Part shown: positions 16,510-24,421 of the stretch, piece after piece
Numbering within the stretch: the stretch's first letter is position 1
Layout of the letters: every line of letters begins with the position of its first letter
From: JAUVUV01 sp964548275
GTDB taxonomy: Bacteria > Gemmatimonadota > Glassbacteria > GWA2-58-10
Reading direction: 5' to 3'
Length of the DNA stretch: 64,000 nt
NCBI GenBank assembly: GCA_964548275.1
Contig: CAZJQI010000007.1
Location: forward strand, 1-64,000
Translations under genes and position numbers: made by a program
Notes under the pieces: model-generated
What the model was told of the DNA's origin: nothing
The model's database searches: none
Seen by the model: only the letters and a program-made list of their open reading frames with translations

Positions 16510-17334
16510 ATGAAATATTTCCAGCACAAGATATTTTCACTTTTTTCGGTTCTTGTTTTGACTTCGTTTATCTCCTTATCATGCAGCAGCCAGGACGTAA
16601 ATGATAGAGCTGGAAGCGGACCCAAGAACCAACCGGAGCCGGAAGTAGTGAAATCAGCGAAGATTATTTTTCTGCACCACAGTACGGGCAACAATATCTG
16701 GAAGGGTGGTGTTCCGGAGTGGTTCGACAAATATAATACCGAGAATGGAACTGACTACAAGATAGAAGAAAGAGCTTTCCCAAAGGGAGATCCCTATAAA
16801 TGGAAGAATTATCCTTTTGATTACTGGAATATCTGGGTTGAAAACGCCGGTCCGGAACCTTTTATGGAAGAGCCCACGTTGGAAATGCTCACCCAGCAGT
16901 ATGAAGTTATCATTTTCAAACACTGCTACCCCGTAAGCAATATCCTGGAGGATAGTGGAAACTCGAATATCAATTCAGAGGAAAAGCGGCTGGAAAATTA
17001 TAAGCTGCAGTATGCTGCACTTAAGGAAAAACTTAATAGCTTCCCTGATGTCAAATTCATCGTCTGGACAGGCGCAGCCCTGGTCGAGCAGAGAACGAAT
17101 CCTGAAAACGCCCAGAGGGCTGAGGCCTTCTTTGAATGGGTGGTCAACGAGTGGGACGAAAAAGGTGACAATATTTATATCTGGGATTTTTACAAGCTGG
17201 AGACAGAGGAAGGGTTATATCTGAAAGTTGAATATGCCGCAGCCCCTGATAATTCGCACCCGAACGAGACCTTTTCTCAGAAAGCTGCACCATTATTTGC
17301 TCAACGTATAGTAAATGTGATCCAGGGTAAGTGA
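16510..17334 (+). CDS. Lipoprotein HHSTG-family (SGNH-like) protein
   Basis: This is a 274-residue paralogue of the dockerin protein at 8513. The N-terminus has a lipoprotein signal with lipobox SLSC (FISLSCSSQDVN), then a short linker, so it should be membrane-anchored where the other would dock. The shared core includes IIFLHHSTGNNIWKGGVPEW, YPFDYWNIWVENAG, EVIIFKHCYPVSNIL, KFIVWTGAALVEQRTNPENA, and DNSHPNETFS near the C-terminus. There is no dockerin. Very high identity across the core suggests local duplication followed by exchange of the targeting module. The reaction is not known from sequence. Confidence 0.6.
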   Translation: MKYFQHKIFSLFSVLVLTSFISLSCSSQDVNDRAGSGPKNQPEPEVVKSAKIIFLHHSTGNNIWKGGVPEWFDKYNTENGTDYKIEERAFPKGDPYKWKNYPFDYWNIWVENAGPEPFMEEPTLEMLTQQYEVIIFKHCYPVSNILEDSGNSNINSEEKRLENYKLQYAALKEKLNSFPDVKFIVWTGAALVEQRTNPENAQRAEAFFEWVVNEWDEKGDNIYIWDFYKLETEEGLYLKVEYAAAPDNSHPNETFSQKAAPLFAQRIVNVIQGK

Positions 17335-17634
17335 TTTAGGACGATTCTTACCAAAAAGTAGACTTTGGATAGCGTTTAAAGTTTTTAGAAAAAAGATCGA
17401 GGGGCGGTCCGTCGGGTTGCTCCTTTCTGATTGTGACTTCAATTTCTCAACCCAAACCACTCGCTATTATTTTAAACGTTTAAAAAAATGGCGGGCCATA
17501 CCTGACTATTTTAAAAGTTGTTACAAAAATTTAGTGCAGGATATATTCGATCAAATCTCCGGCATTTTATCAACAATGACGAATCCAACTCTTGATTGTT
17601 CTGTTAATTAGTGGTACCTGTTCTGGGGAGCAGG
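17335..17634. other. 300-bp gap, no gene seen
   Basis: The gap holds only a small imperfect inverted repeat (ACCTG...CAGGT near 17610-17635), which may act as the bidirectional end of the converging genes on either side. The 64-residue frame at 17417-17611 has no ribosome site or recognisable features. Confidence 0.5.
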
Positions 17635-19212
17635 TCATAGTACCGATGAATAATCTGTTTTATCTACCTCAATAACTTTATATCCAATCAAATTACCCAG
17701 GTCTTTAATCCTTTCCCTGAAATCACCTAGCGTACCGGATTTATGCACTCCGTATTTTTCGGGATAGGTAAAATTCTGTATTTTCTTTGCATCACTCACC
17801 TTGGCTGAAAGCTTCGTGCGACACATTGTTTCATCAAAATGGTTTTTATAATATTCAGCCCTGGCAATTGTAGTTCCGGTATGAACGGAAATCTGCTTAC
17901 TCAATACGTCAACCCGCCAGAATGTAACTGGTTCATCAGGGGGATAAAATACCCTTAAACAAGCTCCACAGCCCGCCTTTGAATGTTCTCTCACAGTCCG
18001 CTCTCTATGATCGGTTATTTCATAAGATATTCTACCATTTCCTCCCCATGGATTGATAGGCGCACCGCAATGCATGAGATAGGTTGTATTATTGAACGTA
18101 TCCACCATGAAATCCCCCATCATACTAGGTCTTCCAAAGGCATATTGAGCCAACATATGGGTGAGCACCACGTTTAGATGTGATTGGCAGCAACCCACAA
18201 TGCCCTGTTTTTGAAGTTCAGTATTGGCTAAACTCGGCCAGATTCTATCTTCCGGCTTGGGATTTTTTATTAATGATCGGATGTGAAACGCAATTGCGTT
18301 GGAACCGAATTTTTTCATTAATATCCTCAACGCAAGATATACTTTCGCTGCTTTAACCACTTCTGATTCAATAGTATTAATCATTCTTCTCGCTTCTCTA
18401 ATCCACATCTGTGCAATCTTTTCTGCTTCTCTACTGTCTTGGTACCAAAGATCCTGGATTTGTTTCTCATCAGCTACTTCATTCGTTCCTATTTTGGTAA
18501 CCTGGACTCCAAATGATTCATCTATTGCATTGAGAAGAATTTCGTTGTAACCGTGAGGATAGCTTTTCCGCCTGTCGCCGTAATATGGATTAACATATTC
18601 TCTGTCACTAACAGACAGTATATGTGATTTCTTCATATCCTTTAGCGCCTTAAAAAGATTTATCTTCTGAATCAGATCTTTATACATGGCCGAAGATATT
18701 TCGGCAGAGGCACATACATTCCACCTGTCTAAAGTGGCTGTTAATACTTTGCCCTGTTCCTGGTAAAGAGCATAGGGAATATTCATGAAATCATGGATGC
18801 TATAAACTACAATGGTCGGTAACCCGGTCTCTGTCAGTGCATAGTTGGTTGGAGTCCCAATGATGAGTACTCCGTCAAATTTCTGCTTCCTGAGATCTTT
18901 CAATTCATTAATCACAAATTCCAGTCGTATTGATTTCGTTACATCTCGTACTACAAATTCGATCCCAGGACACTTGCTCTTGATTTTCTTCAGAATATCT
19001 TCATTCGACCTCGGCAGGATATCAGTATCGTCTTTTGATGGATTAGTATCAAGAAACACCGTATAAATTTTGGCCTTTTCAACATCTGGTCTGTCCTTGT
19101 TTCGTGTTTTGCTGGTCCTGTTTGCAAAAACAGAACTAGTACCTAAAGCAGATGCGCCAATAGCACCAGTGGAAGTTTTTAGAAAGTTTCTCCGGTTAAT
19201 ATCCCGTGCCAT
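17635..19212 (-). CDS. Tat-exported sugar-isomerase-like (FucI/AraA-type) protein
   Basis: This is a 525-residue protein. The N-terminus NRRNFLKTSTGAIGASAL is a twin-arginine signal. The body resembles L-fucose/L-arabinose isomerase-like proteins: GVLIIGTPTNYALTETG in the first Rossmann-like part, EAEKIAQMWIREARRM, GCCQSHLNVVLTHMLAQYAFG, and GDFMVDTFNNTTYLMHCGAP, whose Asp and His positions correspond to the metal-site region of the family. Periplasmic export by Tat is common for divergent members that may act as oxidoreductase-like or sugar-binding proteins instead of isomerases. It is transcribed convergently toward the HHSTG lipoprotein. Activity is not assigned. Confidence 0.6.
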   Translation of the reverse strand: MARDINRRNFLKTSTGAIGASALGTSSVFANRTSKTRNKDRPDVEKAKIYTVFLDTNPSKDDTDILPRSNEDILKKIKSKCPGIEFVVRDVTKSIRLEFVINELKDLRKQKFDGVLIIGTPTNYALTETGLPTIVVYSIHDFMNIPYALYQEQGKVLTATLDRWNVCASAEISSAMYKDLIQKINLFKALKDMKKSHILSVSDREYVNPYYGDRRKSYPHGYNEILLNAIDESFGVQVTKIGTNEVADEKQIQDLWYQDSREAEKIAQMWIREARRMINTIESEVVKAAKVYLALRILMKKFGSNAIAFHIRSLIKNPKPEDRIWPSLANTELQKQGIVGCCQSHLNVVLTHMLAQYAFGRPSMMGDFMVDTFNNTTYLMHCGAPINPWGGNGRISYEITDHRERTVREHSKAGCGACLRVFYPPDEPVTFWRVDVLSKQISVHTGTTIARAEYYKNHFDETMCRTKLSAKVSDAKKIQNFTYPEKYGVHKSGTLGDFRERIKDLGNLIGYKVIEVDKTDYSSVL

Positions 19213-19435
19213 GATTACACCCCCTCAAAAAATTAGGGATTGGTTACAAAGCAAAAAAACTTCTCATATAACTGAAGTAAAATTACGATTTCAGCATTTG
19301 GAAACAAGCTTTAATCCTGCTACATTCTAAGATTTAAAAGATTAATTTCTTACCCTAAGATAATATTCAGCAGCCATTCGCCATTATTTAAAAAAGAAAA
19401 GGGTCTGCTTTTCTGAAGCAAGGGCTTGTCATTCT

Positions 19436-19483
19436 TGGCGGGGCCGACGAAACTTGAACTCGCACCCTCCGAGTTGACAGGAC
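19436..19483 (-). tRNA. 3' half of tRNA-Asp, att-type scar
   Basis: The reverse complement reads from an anticodon loop CTGTCAA through a 17-nt T arm (GCGAG-TTCAAGT-TTCGT) to acceptor strand CGGCCCC, G and CCA. No 5' half or pairing partner for the anticodon stem precedes it, so it is not a functional tRNA. This is exactly the segment tyrosine recombinases duplicate on integration, and it lies 180 bp outside the attL of the tRNA-Lys element. It is probably a scar of a different, lost element. Confidence 0.65.
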
Positions 19484-19629
19484 AAATCAATTCTAATTAT
19501 TTCTTTTCAATGATTTCAAATCGAGCTGACCATTTAGCTTTGAGAAAAAACCATTTTACCTGTTTTTACCTCAAAATTTATAAGATTTGTTGGGGATAGT
19601 GTTGGGGATTATTCTTTTTAACAAAACAA

Positions 19630-19659
19630 AAAGGGTTTAGAATTTACTCCAAACCCTTT
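19630..19659. terminator. 9-bp stem hairpin beside attL
   Basis: AAAGGGTTT (19630-19638) pairs with AAACCCTTT (19651-19659) around a 12-nt loop. It is followed by AATAAATATGG on plus and preceded by A-rich sequence (T-rich on minus), so it can terminate in either direction. It probably belonged to the tRNA-Lys downstream region. The rest of 19213-19629 has no gene apart from the tRNA-Asp scar. Confidence 0.55.
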
Positions 19660-19662
19660 AAT

Positions 19663-19712
19663 AAATATGGTGAGCCGTGTAGGAATCGAACCTACGACCC
19701 GCTGCTTAAAAG
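19663..19712 (-). repeat. attL: 50-bp copy of tRNA-Lys 3' half
   Basis: These 50 bp are identical to 27364-27413. They cover the tRNA-Lys gene from the anticodon loop to CCA plus a few bases beyond. After AAAAG the left copy diverges (TCATCTG), leaving no 5' half. It is the left attachment site of the integrative element. Confidence 0.92.
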
Positions 19713-19800
19713 TCATCTGTTCCACTATTTTTCGCACCCTGGTAAATTCAAGAATATCAACTCAAAGCAACATGGCTGCCGCATTTGCTTGCTTTCGGGT

Positions 19801-19873
19801 AATTGTCAAGAATTCACATAATTGCCAAGAATTAATAACGATTCTGGCAAGATTTGGCAAGAATTGGCAAGGT
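19801..19873 (+). promoter_or_regulatory. Arm-type integrase site iterons (left)
   Basis: Five copies of a TTGGCAAGAATT-like motif occur in direct orientation at about 19801, 19821, 19842, 19852 and 19862. The same motif recurs as two adjacent copies at 27291-27310, beside attR. Position next to both att sites suggests binding sites for the integrase N-terminal domain. Confidence 0.6.
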
Positions 19874-20012
19874 GATCCAATGTGATCACAAAAGGCTGGG
19901 TTGAAAAGATGTACATGTACATATAATGCAGTCGCCGTTTAAAGCAAAAGGCAATATTTAAAAGCAAAAGCTTAAAACAAATGCGCCCCCCAAATACCCT
20001 CAAAGGCATTAA

Positions 20013-20133
20013 CTACCCCAACACCACCTCAAATGCAGAAACTACCCCCACAGCACCTAAAAGACAGAGACTACTCCAACTCCACCCAAAGACAGAAAGT
20101 ACCCCAACTCCACCTCAAAGGCAGAGACAGAGA
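20013..20133 (+). repeat. C-rich 29-bp tandem repeat, four degenerate units
   Basis: Units start at 20013, 20042, 20071 and 20100, each close to CTACCCCAACTCCACCTCAAA plus GCAGAGA. A shared CCCTCAAAGGCATT box lies on both sides (about 19997 and 20188). The strand is nearly devoid of G clusters, hence strongly asymmetric. No spacers, so not CRISPR. It could be an iteron array or origin-like region. The frame 19981-20214 across it looks non-coding. The rest of 19713-20203 has no gene. Confidence 0.6.
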
Positions 20134-20203
20134 CTACTACAAGCTATGTGTATAGACTTAAGACCCAGGGGTAGACCCCACCCCTCCCCCCCCTCAAAGG
20201 CAT

Positions 20204-20620
20204 TTAGAGACTAAGACCATCCCCCATAAATTCTCCAGAATTATAGAGATTGAGAAGGTTATCAAAGTAGGTGGTAAGTACCATAAGGAGGTAGGGGCAC
20301 CCGGTGCTTATTTGTGAGTCCCAAGAAGGATCATACCACGTATCTAAAACAATTTTATAAGCAACACAATTAAAAACCTTATCTTTTAACTTGCCATTTT
20401 CGTGAAACCTTCTTAATGTCGTTTCAGAGACTCGCATTTCGGCACACAGGTTAGGCCAGCCACAATAGATTGATCCTTGGAAACAAGCCTCTTTAAAAAG
20501 TGACCTTCTTATAATTAGCAGTACAGTTATCGTAGCCAGAGATTCAAAGAACAACCTGTGGTTTGCCACGGGAAAAGGAGTTAGCAGATTTGACGGGATT
20601 TTTTGGACAACATATGACAC
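20204..20620 (-). CDS. Hypothetical protein with helix-turn-helix-like segment
   Basis: This is a 138-residue frame, not matched to a family. Residues 25-80 read like a winged or HTH DNA-binding unit as in plasmid replication proteins: ITVLLIIRRSLFKEACF, then WPNLCAEMRVSETTLRRFHE. The C-terminal part has DTWYDPSWDSQIST. A diverged, stop-containing copy of that last motif lies at 22183-22226, suggesting the gene was once duplicated. It is placed first inside attL, reading outward. Gene reality moderate. Confidence 0.4.
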   Translation of the reverse strand: MSYVVQKIPSNLLTPFPVANHRLFFESLATITVLLIIRRSLFKEACFQGSIYCGWPNLCAEMRVSETTLRRFHENGKLKDKVFNCVAYKIVLDTWYDPSWDSQISTGCPYLLMVLTTYFDNLLNLYNSGEFMGDGLSL

Positions 20621-20784
20621 TACAAACGGTTTGGCGTATAATTGAGTCTATAACATAGCTGCTGACTTTCAGGGCAATGTGTGCTCAAGCATCTAATCCA
20701 ATTTTAGAGAACTATCTAAGCCATGTGCTTTACAAGTGGACACCTGCTATTTTAAACTTTTCAATTGGACGAAAGGGAGGAAAA

Positions 20785-21429
20785 ATGAAAAAAGGACTTT
20801 TTCATATACACGCATTTCTTGCAATAATGTTTTTAGTTGGTTCGGCCGGAGTCTCCAATGCAAAAACATTATCCTTTGAAGGTTCTTTAGGTTTTGGCAA
20901 AAGTATGAGTCCGGCTAAAATGTCCGATGGGTATCCTACTGCATTTACTTTCTCAAGCGATTTAGTCTATATGCTGACAACAAACTTTGGATTAACCCCC
21001 ATTTCGTTTACTTTTCGCAAGTTCAATGCAGATGTTGAGGAACTTACATATATATGGGTCAAGGAAGCGGAGCTGCATCGAAATTGGGCTTCAAATTTCG
21101 ATAGAGTTAAATCCTCAATGTGGTCAATCTGTTTTTCACCTGGTATCGTATTAACTACATCAGGTAGCAGTAAGGTTAAATCCTTTGCACAGATCGGTGC
21201 TGGGGTAAGGTACAACAAAAGCCACGATACTGGATGGTTTGGAGTTTTTGATTATGATGAAGAATCATCTTCAACCGATCCTATGCTTTTATTTGGTGGT
21301 GGTCTTGAGGTTAAATTAAACAATCAGGTGTCTTTATTGAGTAAAGTGCGGTACAATTTGATTTTTGCTGATGAAAAGAGTATTAGCCTTATAGACTTTT
21401 TAGGGGGCGTCAAACTTTACATTAAATAG
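20785..21429 (+). CDS. Outer-membrane beta-barrel-like protein
   Basis: ATG 20785 follows AAAGGGAGG at ideal spacing; the longer frame from 20677 lacks a ribosome site. The 214-residue product has a signal peptide (HAFLAIMFLVGSAGVSNA) and alternating strands: LSFEGSLGFGKSMSP, TFSSDLVYMLTTNFGLTP, SFAQIGAGVRYNKS, LLFGGGLEVKLNNQVSLLSK, and terminal FLGGVKLYIK. This fits an eight-strand OmpA/OmpW-like barrel that would sit in the outer membrane. It is element cargo with no obvious enzymatic role. It might alter surface properties or act as a receptor-masking protein; that is speculation. Confidence 0.6.
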   Translation: MKKGLFHIHAFLAIMFLVGSAGVSNAKTLSFEGSLGFGKSMSPAKMSDGYPTAFTFSSDLVYMLTTNFGLTPISFTFRKFNADVEELTYIWVKEAELHRNWASNFDRVKSSMWSICFSPGIVLTTSGSSKVKSFAQIGAGVRYNKSHDTGWFGVFDYDEESSSTDPMLLFGGGLEVKLNNQVSLLSKVRYNLIFADEKSISLIDFLGGVKLYIK

Positions 21430-21524
21430 CCCTTATTATTCATAAAAGCAGATTTTTATTTTGACCTTAGCCTTGGCGAATCACGGAAGGCGCAGATTTG
21501 GCACGGATGTGAGCTTGCCCCCAT

Positions 21525-21647
21525 TCATGTACCAGTCATAATGTTAGAATCTGGGGTTAGGTTTTGCTCAGATGCCCGGTATTGCTGGGGCGTCAGGTAG
21601 TTCAGGGCCATGTGAGGCCGCCATGAATAAATCGAGGGAAGCATCTC
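21525..21647 (-). pseudogene. IS3/IS481-type transposase C-terminal remnant
   Basis: The reverse strand reads SWRPHMALNYLTPQQYRAS and continues to a TGA at 21525-21527. The (R)PH.AL.YLTP..YR pattern is the conserved end of rve-type transposases of the IS3 and IS481 families. Nothing upstream belongs to it, so only the tail survives. Confidence 0.7.
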
Positions 21648-21705
21648 TCCGATTTGACCACAGTATCAATTAATCACCAAAGCTTCAATTTATTTGGAGG
21701 TCCAA

Positions 21706-22146
21706 ATGATTAGAAAGCAATCATTACCCATAAATGTCAGTTTTTTAGTTATTATCTTTGTATCTTGTTTTAGCTGTGCCACGAGCGTAAAAAATTTGAG
21801 ACGCATATCTCTTGGAGTCAGTAAAAATGATGTAATAAGAGAGTTAGGCGAACCGATGGCCGCACGGGGCGCTATTCGTAATAAATATGATCAAGTTGTA
21901 GAAGTATGGGAATACAAATTGGCAATGCCGAGAGATGATAGTGCTGGAGAGATAGTTGAAAAGAGCATACTTACTGTATTTACCTTAGGCATGAGTGCAG
22001 GGGTATTTAAAGGAGAGAGAAAAAATTATTGGTTATACTTTATCGATGATGAACTTGTCCAATGGGGGGAAGCGGGAGATTGGACGCAAGAGGCAGAGCG
22101 AATATATGATATTAAGTTTAATCAACCACCCAGGATTTCCAAATAA
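21706..22146 (+). CDS. BamE/SmpA-like lipoprotein
   Basis: ATG 21706 follows TTTGGAGG at 5-6 nt; an in-frame TTG at 21694 is less likely. The 146-residue product has a lipoprotein signal (LVIIFVSCFSC, lipidated Cys near residue 23). Next comes a short domain ISLGVSKNDVIRELGEPMAA...VVEVWEYKL, the BamE/OmlA-like pattern of a G(M/V)xxxxV...LGxP hairpin followed by a Trp-Tyr strand. The rest includes GERKNYWLYFIDDELVQWGEAGDW. Such proteins are usually outer-membrane tethered and modulate protein or envelope assembly. Being cargo of an integrative element is uncommon. Function not assigned. Confidence 0.65.
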   Translation: MIRKQSLPINVSFLVIIFVSCFSCATSVKNLRRISLGVSKNDVIRELGEPMAARGAIRNKYDQVVEVWEYKLAMPRDDSAGEIVEKSILTVFTLGMSAGVFKGERKNYWLYFIDDELVQWGEAGDWTQEAERIYDIKFNQPPRISK

Positions 22147-22182
22147 CATACCTGATTTTTCCGCAATCTCATAAGTGTTGGT

Positions 22183-22226
22183 GGCTATTGGCGAGTCCAA
22201 AGAAGGATCATACTACGTATCTCAAT
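22183..22226 (-). pseudogene. Duplicated remnant of the 20204-20620 gene
   Basis: The reverse strand reads DT-stop-YDPSLDSPIAT, matching DTWYDPSWDSQIST of the 138-residue protein, with TAG replacing the Trp codon. Only about 45 bp align clearly. The AT-rich DNA from 22227 to 22691 shows no convincing gene; a 61-residue frame at 22484-22669 lacks a ribosome site. Confidence 0.5.
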
Positions 22227-22691
22227 GAATATTTATAGGTTATATAACTAAGCCTTTAATACCAAATGCAGACCATGCAGTTAAATTCTTAATTTCAACA
22301 TTTGTACTTGATTTATAACTTTTTATAGTTGTGGCTCTTTTAGTAGGATATTTAGTGTTGAATTGTTTTTCCGAAATGAAGCAAAAGGGTGAATAAAATT
22401 CTTGATGATCAAATGGAAAAAGACAGGCAAAGAGGAGGCTTTAACTGATTAGGAAATAGTAAGATATGAAGTATAGATGTTAGATGGATGGGTATGAAGT
22501 AGGGTGGGGAATTATGATGGCTTACGCTTTTTGCTTTTATTTCAATACATCCTCTATTTTGGAGACTCACCCTTTAACATTCGATCCAGATGTTCTTGAA
22601 CCTGACCCCGCTCAAAATAAGTGGAACATTTGCCGCTCTCAGTTGTATAACTATATGAACACGGGATAATCGATTCGGAAAGGATGAAGTA

Positions 22692-22859
22692 ATGTACCAG
22701 AATATAAAACAGATTCTTTTCCTGATTGTATTTGCAGTATTTGCTTTCATACCTTTTGTACTTATTGCTTATATGATGATGTGGCAGTGTATAGCATGTT
22801 ATTTCTTCATTGAGCTGCCGAAGAAGATAGCCGGAATTGATAAGGATTCATTACAGTAA
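22692..22859 (+). CDS. Small single-span membrane protein
   Basis: This is a 55-residue frame, ATG 22692 to TAA 22857-22859, with an AAAGGA-type ribosome site a few bases upstream. Residues 6-32 (KQILFLIVFAVFAFIPFVLI...) form one long hydrophobic helix followed by YMMMWQCIACYFFIEL and a charged tail LPKKIAGIDKD. It resembles no family I can name. Small hydrophobic proteins in mobile elements can be toxins, holins or regulators, but nothing here decides. Confidence 0.4.
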   Translation: MYQNIKQILFLIVFAVFAFIPFVLIAYMMMWQCIACYFFIELPKKIAGIDKDSLQ

Positions 22860-23088
22860 GATCGTTGCTCAGAACACTGCTGTGGCCTTCATATAGGTAA
22901 CAATAAGCGGTCACCTTCCGCCAGTTCATATGCACTGGCAGCTGTAATATCCTCGGTAACAACCTCAGGAGATACGCAGTCTGCTCCCTTGAAATATGAG
23001 AAAAGTTTCGCAAAGCTGATAACCACAACTAAGGGCAATCACTGCAACTAATTGCTTATGAACAAGTTATGCGCTTGGGGAATGCTAA

Positions 23089-23507
23089 AAGGATCAAGCT
23101 AATTTTTTTGGAACATTATTCCCTAACATGTGTACTAATAACTGTGTATAATGGGAAGAGGTACGTCTGGATCAGTAGAAATAAATATTTTTCTCAAAAT
23201 TTTTTCACAGAAATTTTTCAGAAGAAGTGCTCTTGGAAAGTTATTGGCAGGAGCACTTCTTCTATTTGTAGAGAAATCTTAGAAAGAAAAATTTTTTTGT
23301 CTCAGAAATTAAAACTGGATGGAGAAACAGAGAGGAAAATGGCAGAGCCAGAGAAATGAGATAGAGACGGAGACAGAGAGAGAAATGCCGAAAGAATCAA
23401 GTTGATATTTTTTTGGAACATTATTCTACATCAGTGGTATTAATAACTGTGTATAATGGGGAGAGGTACGTCTGGATCAGTAGAAATAAATATTTTTCTC
23501 AAAATTT
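23089..23507 (+). repeat. 115-bp direct repeat, two copies 305 bp apart
   Basis: Copy 1 (23089-23205) and copy 2 (23393-23507) share TTTTTTTGGAACATTATT, TAATAACTGTGTATAATGGG and AGAGGTACGTCTGGATCAGT, extending through TATTTTTCTCAAAATTTTT. Both carry a consensus -10 (TATAAT at 23147-23152 and 23452-23457). The -35 region is weak. Confidence 0.85.
23158..23275 (+). ncRNA. Hairpin RNA candidate, unit 1
   Basis: It would start just after TATAAT (23147-23152). A perfect 13-bp stem AGAAGAAGTGCTC (23220-23232) with GAGCACTTCTTCT (23251-23263) encloses an 18-nt loop, followed by ATTTGT. The small frame 23069-23359 crossing it is probably spurious. The unit repeats twice more with the stem conserved by pairing instead of by sequence. 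Confidence 0.5.
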
Positions 23508-23575
23508 TTGTTCCAATTATTTTTAAAAAGAGGTGCTTTGGCAGATTTATAGGCTGAAGCATTTTTTTATTTTGT
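23463..23575 (+). ncRNA. Hairpin RNA candidate, unit 2
   Basis: It is preceded by TATAAT at 23452-23457. The 5' arm from about 23525 (GAGGTGCTTTGGC) pairs with GGCTGAAGCATTTTT (about 23552-23567) using several G-T pairs, followed by a T-rich run and TTTTGTAGA. The stem sequence differs from unit 1 but the pairing is kept. Confidence 0.5.
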
Positions 23576-23789
23576 AGAAAAAAATAAAAAATTGTAGGGA
23601 ATGTAGAGAATAAAAAAATTATTTTGTGACAGAAATTAAAAATGGATAGAGAAGAATGGAAAGAAAACTAAATAAAGATGAATTGGAAAAAAATTGGAGA
23701 GAAAAAATAAAACTGAGCAAAGATGAAGGGAAAAAGAATTGATAAAATTTAAAATAAGGATAAAATAATTATCTTATAAATATAAGTAT

Positions 23790-23860
23790 CAGATTCTAAT
23801 TCAAAAAGAAAAGTGCTTCGGCGTTTATATCCGCTGAGGCACTTTTTTGTTTTGTAGAGA
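23790..23860 (+). ncRNA. Hairpin RNA candidate, unit 3 (promoterless)
   Basis: AAGTGCTTCGGCG (23811-23823) pairs with CGCTGAGGCACTT (23832-23844) over 13 positions with two G-T pairs and an 8-nt loop, followed by TTTTGTTTTGTAGAGAAAT. The conserved -10 block of units 1 and 2 is absent here, so this copy may be a relic or may be read through. Confidence 0.45.
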
Positions 23861-23959
23861 AATATGAGAAAAAATCTGAAATATGGGAGGTGTAAGAAAC
23901 TGAAAAAAATTTGTGTCATATGTTGAAATGGGCGGCTATCACTAAAAAAGAGGGATGCA

Positions 23960-24040
23960 ATGAATGAGTCTCTGCTAAGCGTACAAGAGTTATCGCAACC
24001 AAAAAAAAGGTGTGAAATAGAATATAATATAGGGAGGTGA
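23960..24040 (+). CDS. 26-residue leader-like ORF
   Basis: ATG 23960 (GAGGGATGC upstream) to TGA 24038-24040 encodes MNESLLSVQELSQPKKRCE and a few more residues. The stop overlaps the GGGAGGTGAGGGG ribosome site of the next gene at 24047. The start resembles the N-terminus of excisionase-type HTH proteins (LLSVQELS), so it may be a truncated gene or a translation-coupling leader. Confidence 0.35.
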   Translation: MNESLLSVQELSQPKKRCEIEYNIGR

Positions 24041-24046
24041 GGGGAA

Positions 24047-24421
24047 ATGAATTGTTGTTTATGTCAGCAGGAGGAGCTTGCTTTCAATTTCTTCACTGGA
24101 AAGCGACAAGTGGTTAAGCCGCCTGAGGGTACGAAGAAGATGATTTGCAGCCGATGTGTGCAAATCCTTTTGGCTGCATCAGAGGAAAGACTAAGAAAGG
24201 CTTATCAAATGGCATTGGAAAAGGATTTCTTGGACAAAGCAGAAGCAATCAAATTTTTCTTTAAGGGAAGGAGGGATGAATATGTCCCAGAAGCCAACCA
24301 CCCTCGATCATGTCTGGCCAGAAGAAGAACTATGCGCAGAGTTTCGTCTTCCAATATCCGAGACTACAGGACGCAGCAGAGTGCTCTCCGGATGGATAGC
24401 CGGAGGGCTAAATCACGCTGA
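24047..24421 (+). CDS. Zinc-ribbon small protein of mobile-element type
   Basis: This is a 124-residue frame with a strong ribosome site. The N-terminal CCLCQQEELAFNFFTGKR and ICSRCVQILLAASEE form a CxxC...CxxC treble-clef-like zinc site (residues 3-37), followed by helical LRKAYQMALEKDFLDKAEAIKFFF. The C-terminal 45 residues are basic and overlap the next gene in another frame, so the true end may be functionally unimportant. Proteins of this layout occur beside HTH genes in integrative elements of Desulfobacterota-like bacteria, from memory. Probably regulatory. Confidence 0.55.
   Translation: MNCCLCQQEELAFNFFTGKRQVVKPPEGTKKMICSRCVQILLAASEERLRKAYQMALEKDFLDKAEAIKFFFKGRRDEYVPEANHPRSCLARRRTMRRVSSSNIRDYRTQQSALRMDSRRAKSR

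Noticed and set aside
19667..19885. 72-residue frame beginning VSRVGIEPTTRCLK, and its twin at 27227-27433
   Set aside because: Translation of the tRNA-Lys 3' half; the same phantom peptide appears wherever this tRNA is read in frame.
20013..20133. Possible CRISPR array
   Set aside because: Units of 29 bp are contiguous and degenerate with no spacers, and no cas genes are present.
22807..23028. 73-residue minus-strand frame in the element
   Set aside because: No ribosome site or domain features, and it overlaps the end of the small membrane protein gene.
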